Source: Branchiostoma floridae (lineage: Eukaryota; Chordata; Leptocardii; Amphioxiformes; Branchiostomatidae). From it: DNA of 64,000 nucleotides. Numbering within the stretch: position 1 is the first letter of the stretch; every line of letters starts with the position of its first letter. The notes below the pieces were generated by a model. It searched no databases and had not been told where the DNA came from. It saw only the letters and a program-made list of their open reading frames with translations. A program made the translations under genes and the position numbers. Positions 58,601-60,640 of the stretch are shown here, piece by piece. The stretch covers positions 5,892,949-5,956,948 of the forward strand of contig NC_049981.1 of the NCBI RefSeq assembly GCF_000003815.2, given 5' to 3'.

Positions 58601-58872
58601 TAAAATAAAAACCAGCCCCGTTCAAAGACTTCAACGTAGGCTGAAACAAATGAATGCTGAATTAATGATCATTAATCTCAACCTTGGGAGATGGTCACTT
58701 CATAAACTGGTTTGGTATGTAGTTTTCTATCTAAAACAAGTTATGTATAAAACTCGAAGTATTGCCCCCCTGAGGAAAAAACTGAAATTAGAACCGAGCT
58801 TTCAATTTGATTAACTAAATATTGTTCTTTTTCTTTCATTCGCAGGGATCTGCAAAAATTAATCCGGAGTAA
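10805..58872 (+). CDS. Giant mosaic type I membrane protein (FZ/LDLa/TY/EGF/NIDO/AMOP/vWD/SEA), 59 exons
   Basis: I chained 59 exons by GT-AG sites with matching phase at every junction. The total is 8,862 nt including the stop, about 2,953 residues. Residue map: signal peptide 1-23; FZ1 36-154; LDLa1-4 155-338; mucin stalk 339-460; LDLa5 to 506; LDLa6-11 507-786; thyroglobulin-1 787-858; FZ2 859-970; LDLa12 971-1020; linker to 1049; FZ3 1050-1169; EGF1-6 1170-1438; NIDO 1439-1666; AMOP 1667-1850; vWD and following segment 1851-2149; Ig/cadherin-like 2150-2238; EGF7-18 2239-2744; SEA 2745-2853; EGF19 2854-2902; TM 2903-2945. Most modules are flanked by phase-1 introns, as expected for shuffled domains. 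The first half resembles the corin ectodomain and the second half MUC4/Mesh, but I know no protein with the whole order. A split into two adjacent genes is possible; nothing in the phases suggests it. Confidence 0.8.
11660..11851. mobile_element. MITE with TACTGTAAATGCA-type ends, copy 1
   Basis: The right end read on the minus strand is TACTGTAAATGCATTTAAG followed by TTCGCGGGGATTTAA. The left end is GATGTAAATGCAGAAAC followed by TTTCGCGGTGGTTTAA. A second copy of the same length class lies at 46910-47095. The element is non-coding and rich in CGCGAA/TTCGCG. Confidence 0.65.
12344..12460. repeat. TATC, TG and GA microsatellites
   Basis: An imperfect (TATC)n and (AATC)n tract at about 12344-12412 is followed by short GT and GA runs at 12421-12456. 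Low-complexity intronic DNA; the short frame across it is not a gene. Confidence 0.8.
13300..13440. repeat. Interspersed repeat shared with 24580-24720
   Basis: GGAATACACCGTG(A/T)TGTATTTT, GAGAAAAC, GCAGAAGTTGA and TTGCAACA occur in the same order at 24580-24720. The copies are diverged, with no visible coding capacity. Class unknown. Confidence 0.6.
13680..14412 (+). CDS. Exons 2-3: frizzled cysteine-rich domain 1
   Basis: Exons 13680-13818 and 14195-14412, joined in phase 2. Residues 36-154 begin [10 protein letters not shown] and continue to the signature [20 protein letters not shown], the conserved C-x(2)-PC-x(2)-LC core of frizzled CRDs, followed by two more cysteines (RECD, GGC). Frizzled CRDs bind Wnt lipids in receptors and act as protein-binding modules in corin and collagen XVIII. 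Several Asn-x-Thr/Ser sites (NGT, NFSND, NQT, NVS, NIT) predict N-glycosylation. The internal intron position is shared with FZ2, supporting duplication within the gene. Confidence 0.83.
14735..15900 (+). mobile_element. Degenerate LINE (CR1/L2-like) endonuclease fragment
   Basis: Inside intron 3, same strand as the gene. A frame near 15105-15265 reads [19 protein letters not shown], then [12 protein letters not shown] and IDGYATYS, the start of an apurinic-type LINE endonuclease. A later frame (about 15735-15880) reads [15 protein letters not shown] and [12 protein letters not shown], the GDxN motif of the same domain. Intervening sequence is frame-broken and no reverse transcriptase is visible, so this is a dead 5' fragment. 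Confidence 0.7.
16314..17029 (+). CDS. Exons 4-5: LDL-receptor class A repeats 1-2
   Basis: Exons 16314-16448 and 16868-17029, both phase 1-1. Repeat 1 ends [16 protein letters not shown]; repeat 2 ends [16 protein letters not shown]. Each has six cysteines and the acidic CDGxxDC-x(3)-EDE calcium-binding pattern. Both have a longer loop than usual between cysteines 2 and 3, with glycosylation sites (NGT, NSS). LDLa modules bind basic protein ligands in LDL-receptor relatives and space the ectodomain in corin. Confidence 0.85.
16603..16674. repeat. (CA)n microsatellite
   Basis: An interrupted CA dinucleotide run with occasional ACAAAC/AGAAAC units, in intron 4. Confidence 0.95.
17092..17190 (-). 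repeat. Penelope-like repeat fragment
   Basis: On the minus strand it reads GCTGAAGAAGAC..., then CACTCGAAACGTCCCGAAGT. CTGAAGA followed by a CACTC-bounded hairpin and GAAAC recalls the repeated ends of Penelope-like elements. A shorter relative (CACTCGAAGCGTCC) lies at 44395-44440. Confidence 0.4.
17275..18219. mobile_element. piggyBac-type MITE family 1 (TTAA-flanked)
   Basis: Flanked by TTAA on both sides (17271-17274, 18220-18223). The ends are inverted repeats CCCTATTCAGACCGGG / CCCGGTCTGAATAGGG, followed by a G/C run and TTTTGAGGCC on both arms. A TTAA duplication with CCC-start ends is the hallmark of piggyBac elements. There is no transposase in 945 bp. It lies in intron 5. Confidence 0.8.
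18500..19064 (+). CDS. Exons 6-7: LDLa repeats 3-4
   Basis: Exons 18500-18631 and 18942-19064. Each exon is one module: [17 protein letters not shown]...[16 protein letters not shown] and [17 protein letters not shown]...[16 protein letters not shown]. An N-glycosylation sequon immediately precedes cysteine 3 (NVSC, NSTC), a pattern kept through repeat 8. Confidence 0.85.
19461..19964 (+). CDS. Exon 8: mucin-like Ser/Thr/Pro stalk plus LDLa repeat 5
   Basis: One 504-nt exon. The first two thirds encode ten tandem 7-residue units (consensus TPEQTSA) followed by three 10-residue proline-rich units around PSGQPP. This should be a densely O-glycosylated, extended stalk. The last part is an LDLa module ([17 protein letters not shown]...[16 protein letters not shown]). 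Fusion of stalk and module in one exon suggests the repeat expanded within an existing LDLa exon. Confidence 0.85.
19538..19747 (+). repeat. Coding 21-bp minisatellite, ten units
   Basis: Exactly ten 21-bp units (210 bp) around ACTCCGGAACAAACGTCTGCT, in frame. Units 4-6 (19601-19663) and 7-9 (19664-19726) form a 63-bp higher-order pair with four differences, so the most recent growth was by a three-unit block. Confidence 0.9.
20469..21727 (+). CDS. Exons 9-11: LDLa repeats 6-8
   Basis: Exons 20469-20594, 21071-21196 and 21596-21727. They are near-copies of each other: (R/D)RC-x(3)-EIAC(R/W)DW-x(3)-N(L/M)TC followed by LACDGNWDC. The high similarity, with identical 126-nt length for the first two, marks recent tandem exon duplication. 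The donor of exon 11 is ambiguous: GTAAGA at 21728 is the better match, while GTGGTA at 21725 also keeps the frame. Confidence 0.84.
20665..20948. mobile_element. Inverted-repeat element in intron 9
   Basis: The left arm CATCATACGCAGGGACATCC pairs with the right arm, which on the minus strand reads TAGTACGCAGGGACATACAA. The arms are about 30 bp and the element about 285 bp; non-coding. Confidence 0.5.
21281..21487. mobile_element. Inverted-repeat element in intron 10
   Basis: The left arm AGGTCCCATTTCGAAACGGG pairs with the right arm near 21455-21487 (minus-strand GGGTCCCAATTCCAAACGCG). Element about 207 bp. The AAATGTGAC/CATTTC ends resemble copies near 30345 and 36907-37078. Confidence 0.5.
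22058..23030. mobile_element. piggyBac-type MITE family 2, copy A
   Basis: TTAA on each side (22054-22057, 23031-23034); terminal inverted repeats CCCTCAAACCACCGTA. Subterminal palindromes GGGGTCAAAACTGACCCC or GGGGTCAGTTTTGACCCC occur four times. The centre carries sequence related to family 1 (AGACCGGG, GCCACCAAACTTGGTAA, TGGCAACG). A copy in the opposite orientation is at 38763-39726. Confidence 0.8.
23253..23951 (+). CDS. Exons 12-13: LDLa repeats 9-10
   Basis: Exons 23253-23417 and 23787-23951, both exactly 165 nt, so a tandem exon pair. They begin GCE(D/V)WEFRCGRNM-like and end [16 protein letters not shown] / [16 protein letters not shown]. The loop before cysteine 3 is longer (about 20 residues, with Ser/Arg/Asn) than in repeats 3-8. 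An alternative acceptor for exon 12 at 23244 also keeps the frame. Confidence 0.83.
24280..24440 (+). repeat. SINE tail fragment
   Basis: Shares GAGCCTC...GGCT.ATCTGTGTA and TTGCCACTAAGA.CCG, in the same order, with the tRNA-headed copy at 29459-29650. Confidence 0.45.
24465..24550 (+). repeat. Solo terminal repeat related to the MULE at 4992-6786
   Basis: CTACCAGACTCC, CTGGAAAAA and ATGGAACAAATAGAGG occur in the same order and spacing as in the MULE arm, but diverged. The other end is not seen nearby. The repeat shared with 13300-13440 follows it at 24580-24720. Confidence 0.55.
24771..25971. mobile_element. GC-rich DNA transposon with GCTCTCACGGCG subterminal repeats
   Basis: The ends are inverted repeats CCCCATTCCACTTGACGGCG (left) and the complement of CCCCATTCCACTGGGACGGC (right), each followed by CGGCGCTCTCACGGCGATGG and CAAATTTG. 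The right arm has about ten degenerate direct copies of GCTCTCACGGCG. Such clustered repeats are typical transposase-binding arrays. The core is AT-rich and lacks a transposase. Its interior TCAACGAATTTCATAGATAAAG recurs at 23483 and 10090. Confidence 0.65.
26039..26705 (+). CDS. Exons 14-15: LDLa repeat 11 and thyroglobulin type-1 domain
   Basis: Exon 14 (26039-26164) is an LDLa module ending [16 protein letters not shown]. Exon 15 (26490-26705, 72 residues) is a thyroglobulin type-1 domain: C-L-R near the start, then [16 protein letters not shown] and the diagnostic [15 protein letters not shown], ending NCS. These domains occur in nidogen, testican and saxiphilin, often as cysteine-protease inhibitors. 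The exon 15 donor (GTTTGT) is weak but is the only one keeping phase 1 before a stop-bearing extension. Confidence 0.85.
27235..28656 (+). CDS. Exons 16-17: frizzled cysteine-rich domain 2
   Basis: Exons 27235-27433 and 28520-28656, joined in phase 2. Residues 859-970 begin [20 protein letters not shown], then [19 protein letters not shown], then [19 protein letters not shown] and a final C. This is the most canonical CRD of the three (ten cysteines; the YxxTxFPN motif present). Confidence 0.9.
27540..27841. mobile_element. MITE with GGTCACAC...AAGTCCGT ends, copy 1
   Basis: The left arm GGCGGGGTCACACATGCGTG then TATATTCAAGTCCGT pairs with the right arm (minus strand GGTGGGGTCACACCTGCGTA then TATATTTAAGTCCGT). 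About 300 bp. The same family is at 40980-41137. A weak tRNA-like segment (GTAGTCAAGTGGTTAGC) lies just before it at 27476-27540. Confidence 0.65.
28735..28865. repeat. Purine-rich GGGA/GAAGGA tract
   Basis: About 130 bases of almost pure A/G on the plus strand in intron 17, after the exon 17 donor. Low complexity. Confidence 0.75.
29251..30165 (+). CDS. Exons 18-19: LDLa repeat 12 and acidic linker
   Basis: Exon 18 (29251-29400) is an LDLa module, [15 protein letters not shown]...[16 protein letters not shown]. Exon 19 (30079-30165) encodes a 29-residue acidic linker ([20 protein letters not shown]) with two cysteines and no domain I recognise. It joins LDLa12 to FZ3; its phase-1 flanks make it skippable without a frameshift. 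Confidence 0.8.
29459..29650 (+). repeat. tRNA-derived SINE
   Basis: An A-box-like TGGCGCAACGG near 29468 and a B-box-like GAGTTCGATACTC near 29513 are spaced as in a tRNA, followed by a non-tRNA body. The acceptor stem does not close, so this is a polymerase III-derived SINE rather than a functional tRNA gene. Confidence 0.6.
30388..30638 (+). repeat. Two decayed copies of the FZ3 acceptor and exon start
   Basis: Just upstream of exon 20, the unit (CT-rich tract, CTGCAG, then the first coding bases) occurs three times: CTCTGCAGGTTATAAGCCAA at 30433-, CCTGCAGCATCTCAGCCCAT at 30550-, and the real exon CCTGCAGGTTGCCAGCCCAT at 30632-. Translated in the exon phase they read [18 protein letters not shown] and CQPITLPLC. 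Spacing is about 80-115 bp. Confidence 0.75.
30639..32557 (+). CDS. Exons 20-22: frizzled cysteine-rich domain 3
   Basis: Exons 30639-30780, 31110-31215 and 32446-32557 (phases 1-2, 2-0, 0-1). Residues 1050-1169 read [57 protein letters not shown] and a final CITP. Unlike FZ1 and FZ2 it is split by two introns, so it either gained one or was acquired separately. The second intron contains the palindromic element at 31248-32300. Confidence 0.88.
31248..32300. mobile_element. Long inverted-repeat element, nested fold-back
   Basis: A near-perfect inverted repeat of about 180 bp: 31248-31437 (starting ATACCCGCCTCACATTAGGC) against 32083-32259. Outside the right arm, 32262-32300 is the reverse complement of 32045-32082 (TCTGCGATCTCGGAGATCTC...), giving a second, nested inversion. 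CCCGCCTCACATTA also recurs at 31441. It lies in the FZ3 intron 21; matching short frames in the two arms merely mirror the repeat. Confidence 0.8.
32893..37395 (+). CDS. Exons 23-28: EGF-like repeats 1-6
   Basis: Exons 32893-33036, 34787-34912, 35395-35520, 36017-36151, 36574-36705 and 37252-37395, each phase 1-1 and one module. Five are calcium-binding type (D(V/I)DEC or INEC starts; EGF4 is not). EGF1 and EGF6 are close relatives: both 144 nt, [14 protein letters not shown], ending GTGFPGEC. The EGF4 donor is a non-ideal GTCAGT; the EGF6 donor is GTTTGT. Calcium-binding EGF arrays form stiff rods. Confidence 0.86.
33154..34192. mobile_element. piggyBac-type MITE family 3
   Basis: TTAA flanks (33150-33153, 34193-34196); ends CCCTCATCCGACCGT and its complement. 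Subterminal palindromes GGGGTCATTTTTGACCCC and variants sit at both ends, as in family 2. The 100-N gap falls inside, so its true length is unknown. Confidence 0.78.
33803..33902. other. Assembly gap (100 N)
   Basis: Exactly 100 N, probably a placeholder of unknown true size, within the intronic MITE. It does not touch an exon. Confidence 1.
34340..34770. repeat. Penelope-like repeats with hammerhead-like core, three copies
   Basis: Copy A on the minus strand (34341-34400), copies B (34505-34570) and C (34665-34735) on the plus strand. The shared order is CCTGAAGAAGGTGACAGACG, GTCACC, (G)AAACGTTGGTGAG, AATAAAGCAA.GGTTGTG. CTGAAGA fits the hammerhead CUGANGA core, GGTGAC-AGAC-GGTCACC is a perfect stem II, and copy C keeps GAAAC; A and B have lost the first G. 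Confidence 0.5.
36907..37078. mobile_element. Small MITE in intron 27
   Basis: CCTCACATTTCCAAACCGG on the left pairs with the right end, which on the minus strand reads CCTCGTCACATTTCCGAACC. A lone right end of the same kind (CTCGGTTTGGAAATGTGACG) is at 30344-30366. Confidence 0.5.
37840..41354 (+). CDS. Exons 29-32: NIDO domain
   Basis: Exons 37840-37979, 38556-38729, 40155-40328 and 41158-41354, joined in phase 0. The start [12 protein letters not shown] and later [18 protein letters not shown]..., [21 protein letters not shown] and [15 protein letters not shown] match nidogen-type NIDO domains, seen in nidogen, MUC4, SUSD2, Mesh and alpha-tectorin. About 228 residues including the boundary. 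It opens the MUC4-like block. Intron 30 carries a piggyBac-type MITE. Confidence 0.87.
38763..39726. mobile_element. piggyBac-type MITE family 2, copy B (inverted)
   Basis: TTAA flanks (38759-38762, 39727-39730); ends CCCTCAAACCACCGTA and complement. It aligns over its whole length with the reverse complement of 22058-23030, including the GGGGTCAAAACTGACCCC palindromes and the family 1-like centre. Confidence 0.82.
40390..40680 (-). repeat. tRNA-derived SINE, minus strand
   Basis: On the minus strand, a tRNA-like head (AGAGTGTTTGCCTTGCAGTC, then TCAGTTTGAGCCC as B-box-like) is followed by a body with CCCCTACTGTAGTGATTGCA and TGTGTGGCCAGGGATAC. Intronic, no coding capacity. Confidence 0.5.
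40980..41137. mobile_element. MITE with AAGTCCGTATGAG ends, copy 2
   Basis: Left CACATTCAAGTCCGTATGAG pairs with the right arm (minus strand GCGTATATATTCTAGTCCGT). A shorter relative of 27540-27841, ending only 20 bases before the NIDO exon 32. Confidence 0.6.
41925..42060 (+). repeat. TATAGCCGGTATAACC interspersed repeat, copy 1
   Basis: Reads CTGTATCTATATAGCCGGTA then ACCGCCTTTCGGCGTAACAC. Copies are at 42315-42500 (plus) and 55925-56015 (minus). Two copies bracket exon 33 of the AMOP domain. Class unknown. Confidence 0.6.
42103..44142 (+). CDS. Exons 33-36: AMOP domain
   Basis: Exons 42103-42274, 42825-42978, 43331-43419 and 44007-44142 (phases 2-0, 0-1, 1-0, 0-1). Diagnostic pieces in order: [42 protein letters not shown] and [14 protein letters not shown]...FDKRP. 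AMOP (adhesion-associated domain in MUC4 and other proteins) always follows NIDO in MUC4, SUSD2 and Mesh, as here. The role is structural or adhesive; no enzyme activity is known. Confidence 0.87.
42315..42500 (+). repeat. TATAGCCGGTA interspersed repeat, copy 2
   Basis: CTGTATCTGTATAGCCGGTA, then ACACACCGACTTTACAG; same order as at 41925. It lies immediately downstream of exon 33. Confidence 0.55.
43735..43975. repeat. Diverged interspersed repeat (three intronic copies)
   Basis: GAAGTCGACGGA, GTTTGAAATTGC, GCAGTTTGAAATCAC and GTTACCCAGCG occur in order. Similar strings follow the same order at 45935-46110 and 48290-48425. The copies are strongly diverged; class unknown. Confidence 0.45.
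44466..44530. repeat. (GAT)n microsatellite
   Basis: About 65 bases of GAT/AAT triplets in intron 36. A histidine-rich frame on the minus strand is only this repeat. Confidence 0.9.
44753..47352 (+). CDS. Exons 37-40: von Willebrand factor D-type domain
   Basis: Exons 44753-44933, 45467-45627, 46240-46494 and 47174-47352. The start [20 protein letters not shown] is the classic vWD opening with the GDPH motif; [20 protein letters not shown] is the classic C-terminal core. As in MUC4 it is nearly free of cysteines, unlike gel-forming mucins. In MUC4 the GDPH Asp-Pro bond is cleaved autocatalytically; the same site here could split the protein into two associated subunits (inference). Exon 40 continues into a MUC4-like segment. 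Confidence 0.86.
45331..45372 (+). repeat. Decayed copy of the start of vWD exon 38
   Basis: AGTGGCATTGCTGTCCACTA then GGACAGCACAA in intron 37 matches the exon 38 start AGTGGCATTGCTGTCCAGCA then GGGCAGCGCAA at 45465, about 135 bases upstream of it. The copy stops soon after and has no usable frame extension. Confidence 0.7.
46690..46890 (-). repeat. tRNA-derived SINE, minus strand
   Basis: The minus strand shows a tRNA-like head ending CTCGAGTTCGATACTCG (B-box-like), then a body with ACTTCACCTATGTGTAAAAG. The same body recurs at 54590-54690 on the plus strand. Confidence 0.55.
46910..47095. mobile_element. MITE with TACTGTAAATG ends, copy 2
   Basis: Left TACTGTAAATGAAGAAATG then TTCGTGGTGATTTAA; right end on the minus strand TACTGCAAATATATCTAAT then TTCGCGGGGATTTAA. 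Homologous along its length to 11660-11851. It ends about 80 bases before exon 40. Confidence 0.65.
47957..49246 (+). CDS. Exons 41-43: post-vWD segment and Ig/cadherin-like domain
   Basis: Exons 47957-48077, 48482-48635 and 49134-49246. Exon 41 reads [20 protein letters not shown] followed by an alanine run ([11 protein letters not shown]); this cysteine pair and D-x-A-x-TGN pattern follow vWD in MUC4. Exons 42-43 start [20 protein letters not shown] and end [17 protein letters not shown], an all-beta repeat resembling cadherin-like or Ig-like segments of MUC4 and Mesh. Five or more N-glycosylation sites. Confidence 0.78.
49262..49350. repeat. (GTTT)n/(GGTT)n microsatellite
   Basis: GTTTGTTT grading into GGTTGGTTGATT repeats directly after the exon 43 donor. 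Imperfect. Confidence 0.85.
49802..50614 (+). CDS. Exons 44-45: EGF-like repeats 7-9
   Basis: Exon 44 (49802-49939) encodes an EGF module ([13 protein letters not shown]...[12 protein letters not shown]). Exon 45 (50369-50614, 246 nt) encodes two modules in one exon, the second starting [17 protein letters not shown]. All other EGF modules in this gene have one exon each, so an intron was lost here or the two modules were never split. The introns around it carry (GAAT)n repeats (50015-50090) and a transposon end (50150-50290). Confidence 0.85.
50150..50290. mobile_element. Solo end of the CCTAGTGG/GCGCTCTC transposon family
   Basis: GTGACTGAGAAGACAACAAA, GGTCGCAGAGAGAGCG and GATCGCCGTCCTAGTGGAAA then GGGGGTAT at the outer end. 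It matches 9340-9490 and the termini of 24771-25971. Confidence 0.6.
50645..50905 (+). repeat. Two decayed copies of the second half of exon 45
   Basis: 50648-50765 repeats the EGF9 part of exon 45 (AACGAGACTGATGTCCATCT...CAGAACATGTGTTG, then GTAGGTTTAT like the exon donor). The copy still reads [20 protein letters not shown], but lacks the first part of the module and a proper acceptor. 50795-50905 is a third, more eroded copy (ACTACAGCTGTGACTG, CAACAGAACATGT). Period about 140 bp. Confidence 0.85.
51078..55728 (+). CDS. Exons 46-54: EGF-like repeats 10-18
   Basis: Exons 51078-51200, 51567-51689, 52033-52155, 52521-52640, 53064-53201, 53694-53816, 54159-54281, 54856-54984 and 55597-55728, all phase 1-1, one module each. 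Most begin D(V/I)DEC or DINEC and carry the Asn/Asp and aromatic positions of calcium-binding EGFs ([16 protein letters not shown]); modules 13 (AAQSCSND) and 17 (ADACLITT) lack the calcium-binding start. Five are exactly 123 nt, pointing to recent tandem duplication. The run forms a long rod between the vWD region and SEA. Confidence 0.87.
52681..52936 (+). repeat. Three decayed copies of the 3' half of exon 49 plus its donor
   Basis: After exon 49 (52521-52640) the intron repeats its end three times: 52681-52792 (GTAACAGAAGTGCGTGACTC, GGACCTACAGAGTTGTGCAA), 52793-52889 (GGACCTACAGACTTGTGCAG, GTAAAACAGG) and 52890-52936 (partial). Each includes exon-end sequence, the donor and the first ~45 intron bases, so the duplicated unit crosses the splice site. 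Period about 100-112 bp. Confidence 0.85.
54500..54690 (+). repeat. SINE body fragment
   Basis: GGGAAGGGTACTTTACACGA, CTTCACTCCATCCAGGTGTA and GGTAGCTGACTTTAG match the order of the SINE body at 46690-46890. The tRNA head is eroded. Confidence 0.45.
55925..56015 (-). repeat. TATAGCCGGTATAACC-family repeat, copy 3
   Basis: On the minus strand: GTATCTGTATCTCTATAGC, then CACCCTTCGGCTAAACACAC and CAGCTTCGCAGGCA. Matches the copies at 41925 and 42315. Confidence 0.55.
56217..56998 (+). CDS. Exons 55-56: SEA domain
   Basis: Exons 56217-56329 and 56785-56998, joined in phase 0. Begins [20 protein letters not shown] and contains [20 protein letters not shown], the hallmark of SEA domains. In membrane mucins SEA folds and self-cleaves at Gly-Ser in GSVVV; here the site reads GSIVT, so the Gly-Ser is kept but the last position differs. 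SEA-EGF-TM order matches MUC17/MUC12-type mucins. Confidence 0.83.
57270..57310 (+). repeat. Decayed copy of the EGF 19 exon start
   Basis: GTAGATGAGTGCACCAGTGC then AGTGCAAGC at 57276 resembles the exon 57 start GTGGATGAGTGCGCCACTGC then AGGTGCGAAC at 57456, about 180 bases upstream of it. It soon reaches stop codons. Confidence 0.6.
57454..57600 (+). CDS. Exon 57: EGF-like repeat 19
   Basis: Calcium-binding EGF ([19 protein letters not shown]...[10 protein letters not shown]), 49 residues, between SEA and the membrane. Phase 1-1. It is followed by a long (AATC)/(ATAAAT)-rich stretch at 57625-57840. Confidence 0.87.
57998..58872 (+). CDS. Exons 58-59: transmembrane helix, short tail and stop
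   Basis: Exon 58 (57998-58125) encodes a membrane helix ([20 protein letters not shown], then LWYFI) followed by the basic stop-transfer SYKTKR. Exon 59 (58846-58872) adds GSAKINPE and TAA. The cytoplasmic tail is about 13 residues with no tyrosine signalling motif beyond one juxtamembrane Tyr, so signalling would need a partner. Confidence 0.83.
58159..58306 (+). repeat. Two-copy 73-bp tandem repeat
   Basis: GAGCAGTTATCT(C/T)AATTTA, ATTTTATGTCCACCAACTTT and AAAACTCATCATGAATGAAT occur twice in a row (from 58159 and 58232), nearly identical, in the last intron. Confidence 0.8.
58405..58562. mobile_element. Inverted-repeat element in the last intron
   Basis: GGCAAGGTTCTCTTGTGCC and AAAGGGAGTTTG on the left pair with CAAACTCCCTTT and GGCACAAGAAAACCTAGCC on the right. 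About 155 bp, hairpin-forming. Confidence 0.5.
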
Positions 58873-59560
58873 CAGCTGTTGATATACTTTTAGGACGTCC
58901 TACTTGGTAAACGTTCCTAATTTATATTAAGCATCGTCCAAATATAAAAATTTTGCTGAACGAAGACTTCAATTGCTGCTGTTCTCAGTATAAGCCATAC
59001 ATGTGCCCCCTACTCCTGCACTTTTGATTATTTTTTCTTTATTGTTATTGTTTTATGTGCTAAACAACCAAACATATTCGCAGGTAGGCAGTCAGAGACT
59101 GACTGATAAATTCAAAAATAGATTTTCCTTTTCTATCATTGAGATTATGTTTCATGCCATCCCTTGAAAACAAGTATATTTTTTTAGTTATTTGTGCCTA
59201 CTAAATCTATATATCTTGTAAATATTATTATCCGTGTTGCTGTGCATTTTCCTATCTATTATGCTTGTTTTGCGGTGTATGTCTATATCGTGTGTTAATT
59301 TGCGTGCATATATACTAATTTTAGTCAATAGATAAATCAATCAATATTTTGCATCAAGTCAACAGATCTATGAATTTTATAGAAATTGAAAAACTGCCTT
59401 TACGTCATTTTGTATAATTGTTTTCTAATTTTTAGTATTCCGGTAATAATAGTAATGTAATTGTCAGAGAAATTTCAGGGCCCAATGTCAATGTCCTGCT
59501 ATTCTGTACAACTACAATCACTGAATAAAACCAAATGTTATTGGAATTGATAATTGCTAC
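58873..59560 (+). other. Probable 3' UTR of the giant gene
   Basis: AT-rich sequence after the stop. AATAAA occurs at 59524-59529, with a further one at 59951-59956; either could be the polyadenylation signal. The true end cannot be fixed from sequence alone. Confidence 0.4.
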
Positions 59561-60640
59561 AAAGCAGAATAAAATCACCATTAATATAAAATTACAGCCA
59601 AGAAAAACACAAAAAAGTATATTTTGTTATGAATTGGGTAGAATTTGTCTACTGTTACGTGAAGCTTATGATATTCATGTCAAAATAAATTGAAAATAAA
59701 ATTAAGAGACGTCCTTCGTAGAACTTCTTCAGCTCATTATTTCCGTGTACGACAATGGCCTTCTTTACAAATGTTTTGTCCGTAGAATTATTATCTGTAG
59801 ACAATTGGAATAGTTAGATGTAATTCCGTCAGAGGATGTCTCTGATGTGTGACAAGTCAGCCACTAAGTATCATTTGAGTCAGTTTTTTGCAAAAATGCA
59901 AAGTTACAATGAAATGATTTTTAAGTATTGTACAAAACCTTCATGTCAACAATAAAAACTGACTAACTGGAAGTACAGATTTCAAGGACTACAGGAGACA
60001 CTTTTCTTAGAATGTTCAATATTCAATCTTACCTAAGAAACAAACTTGTCCAGACTGCCTTGCGTACTAATAAAATGCTTTAATCAAAAACAATTCTCAA
60101 TTCGCCAGCTACTCTTACCATATTGTTGTATAGCGAATGTTCACATCACTTTGGACGAACGGTCTCCATTCTTTCAACACATATTTCTGATACATTTTAA
60201 AGTAGTCGGAAAGTGTCGGTTTTGTAAACGATGCACTTACCCCAAAGCTTTTGCAAGCACATGTAGGAATTCATTCTGTGAATCATAATAAACAGATGTA
60301 CAAAAAAAAGCCCTTGATACTTCAGCTAAGATATCAATTTGGTGTGTTGAAATCACAAATAAACACACACTTCTAATAGGAACAGAAATCCGCTGTATAA
60401 TTCTTATAAGATTAAAAAGAAAACACTCAAACACATTTCGCCTATTTCTTCTTGAGTGGCAGTCTGTTATGAGTAATTAATAAATGAATCGTTGTCGTGT
60501 ATAGTATAATCAGTTTCCATTGAAAAAAGATAGATTTAAGGTATTGCTTTCTAGTTTTGTGCTATGTACATTACAATGGCAAGCGCTTTATGGTAAGGGA
60601 ACAAATATGGAAAATAGTAGCTCGTTGAATTTCTATCATC
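59561..60640. other. Intergenic, no gene seen
   Basis: AT-rich region where the plus-strand giant gene and the minus-strand LRR gene 4 converge. No domains, RNA genes or paired repeat ends noted. Confidence 0.45.
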
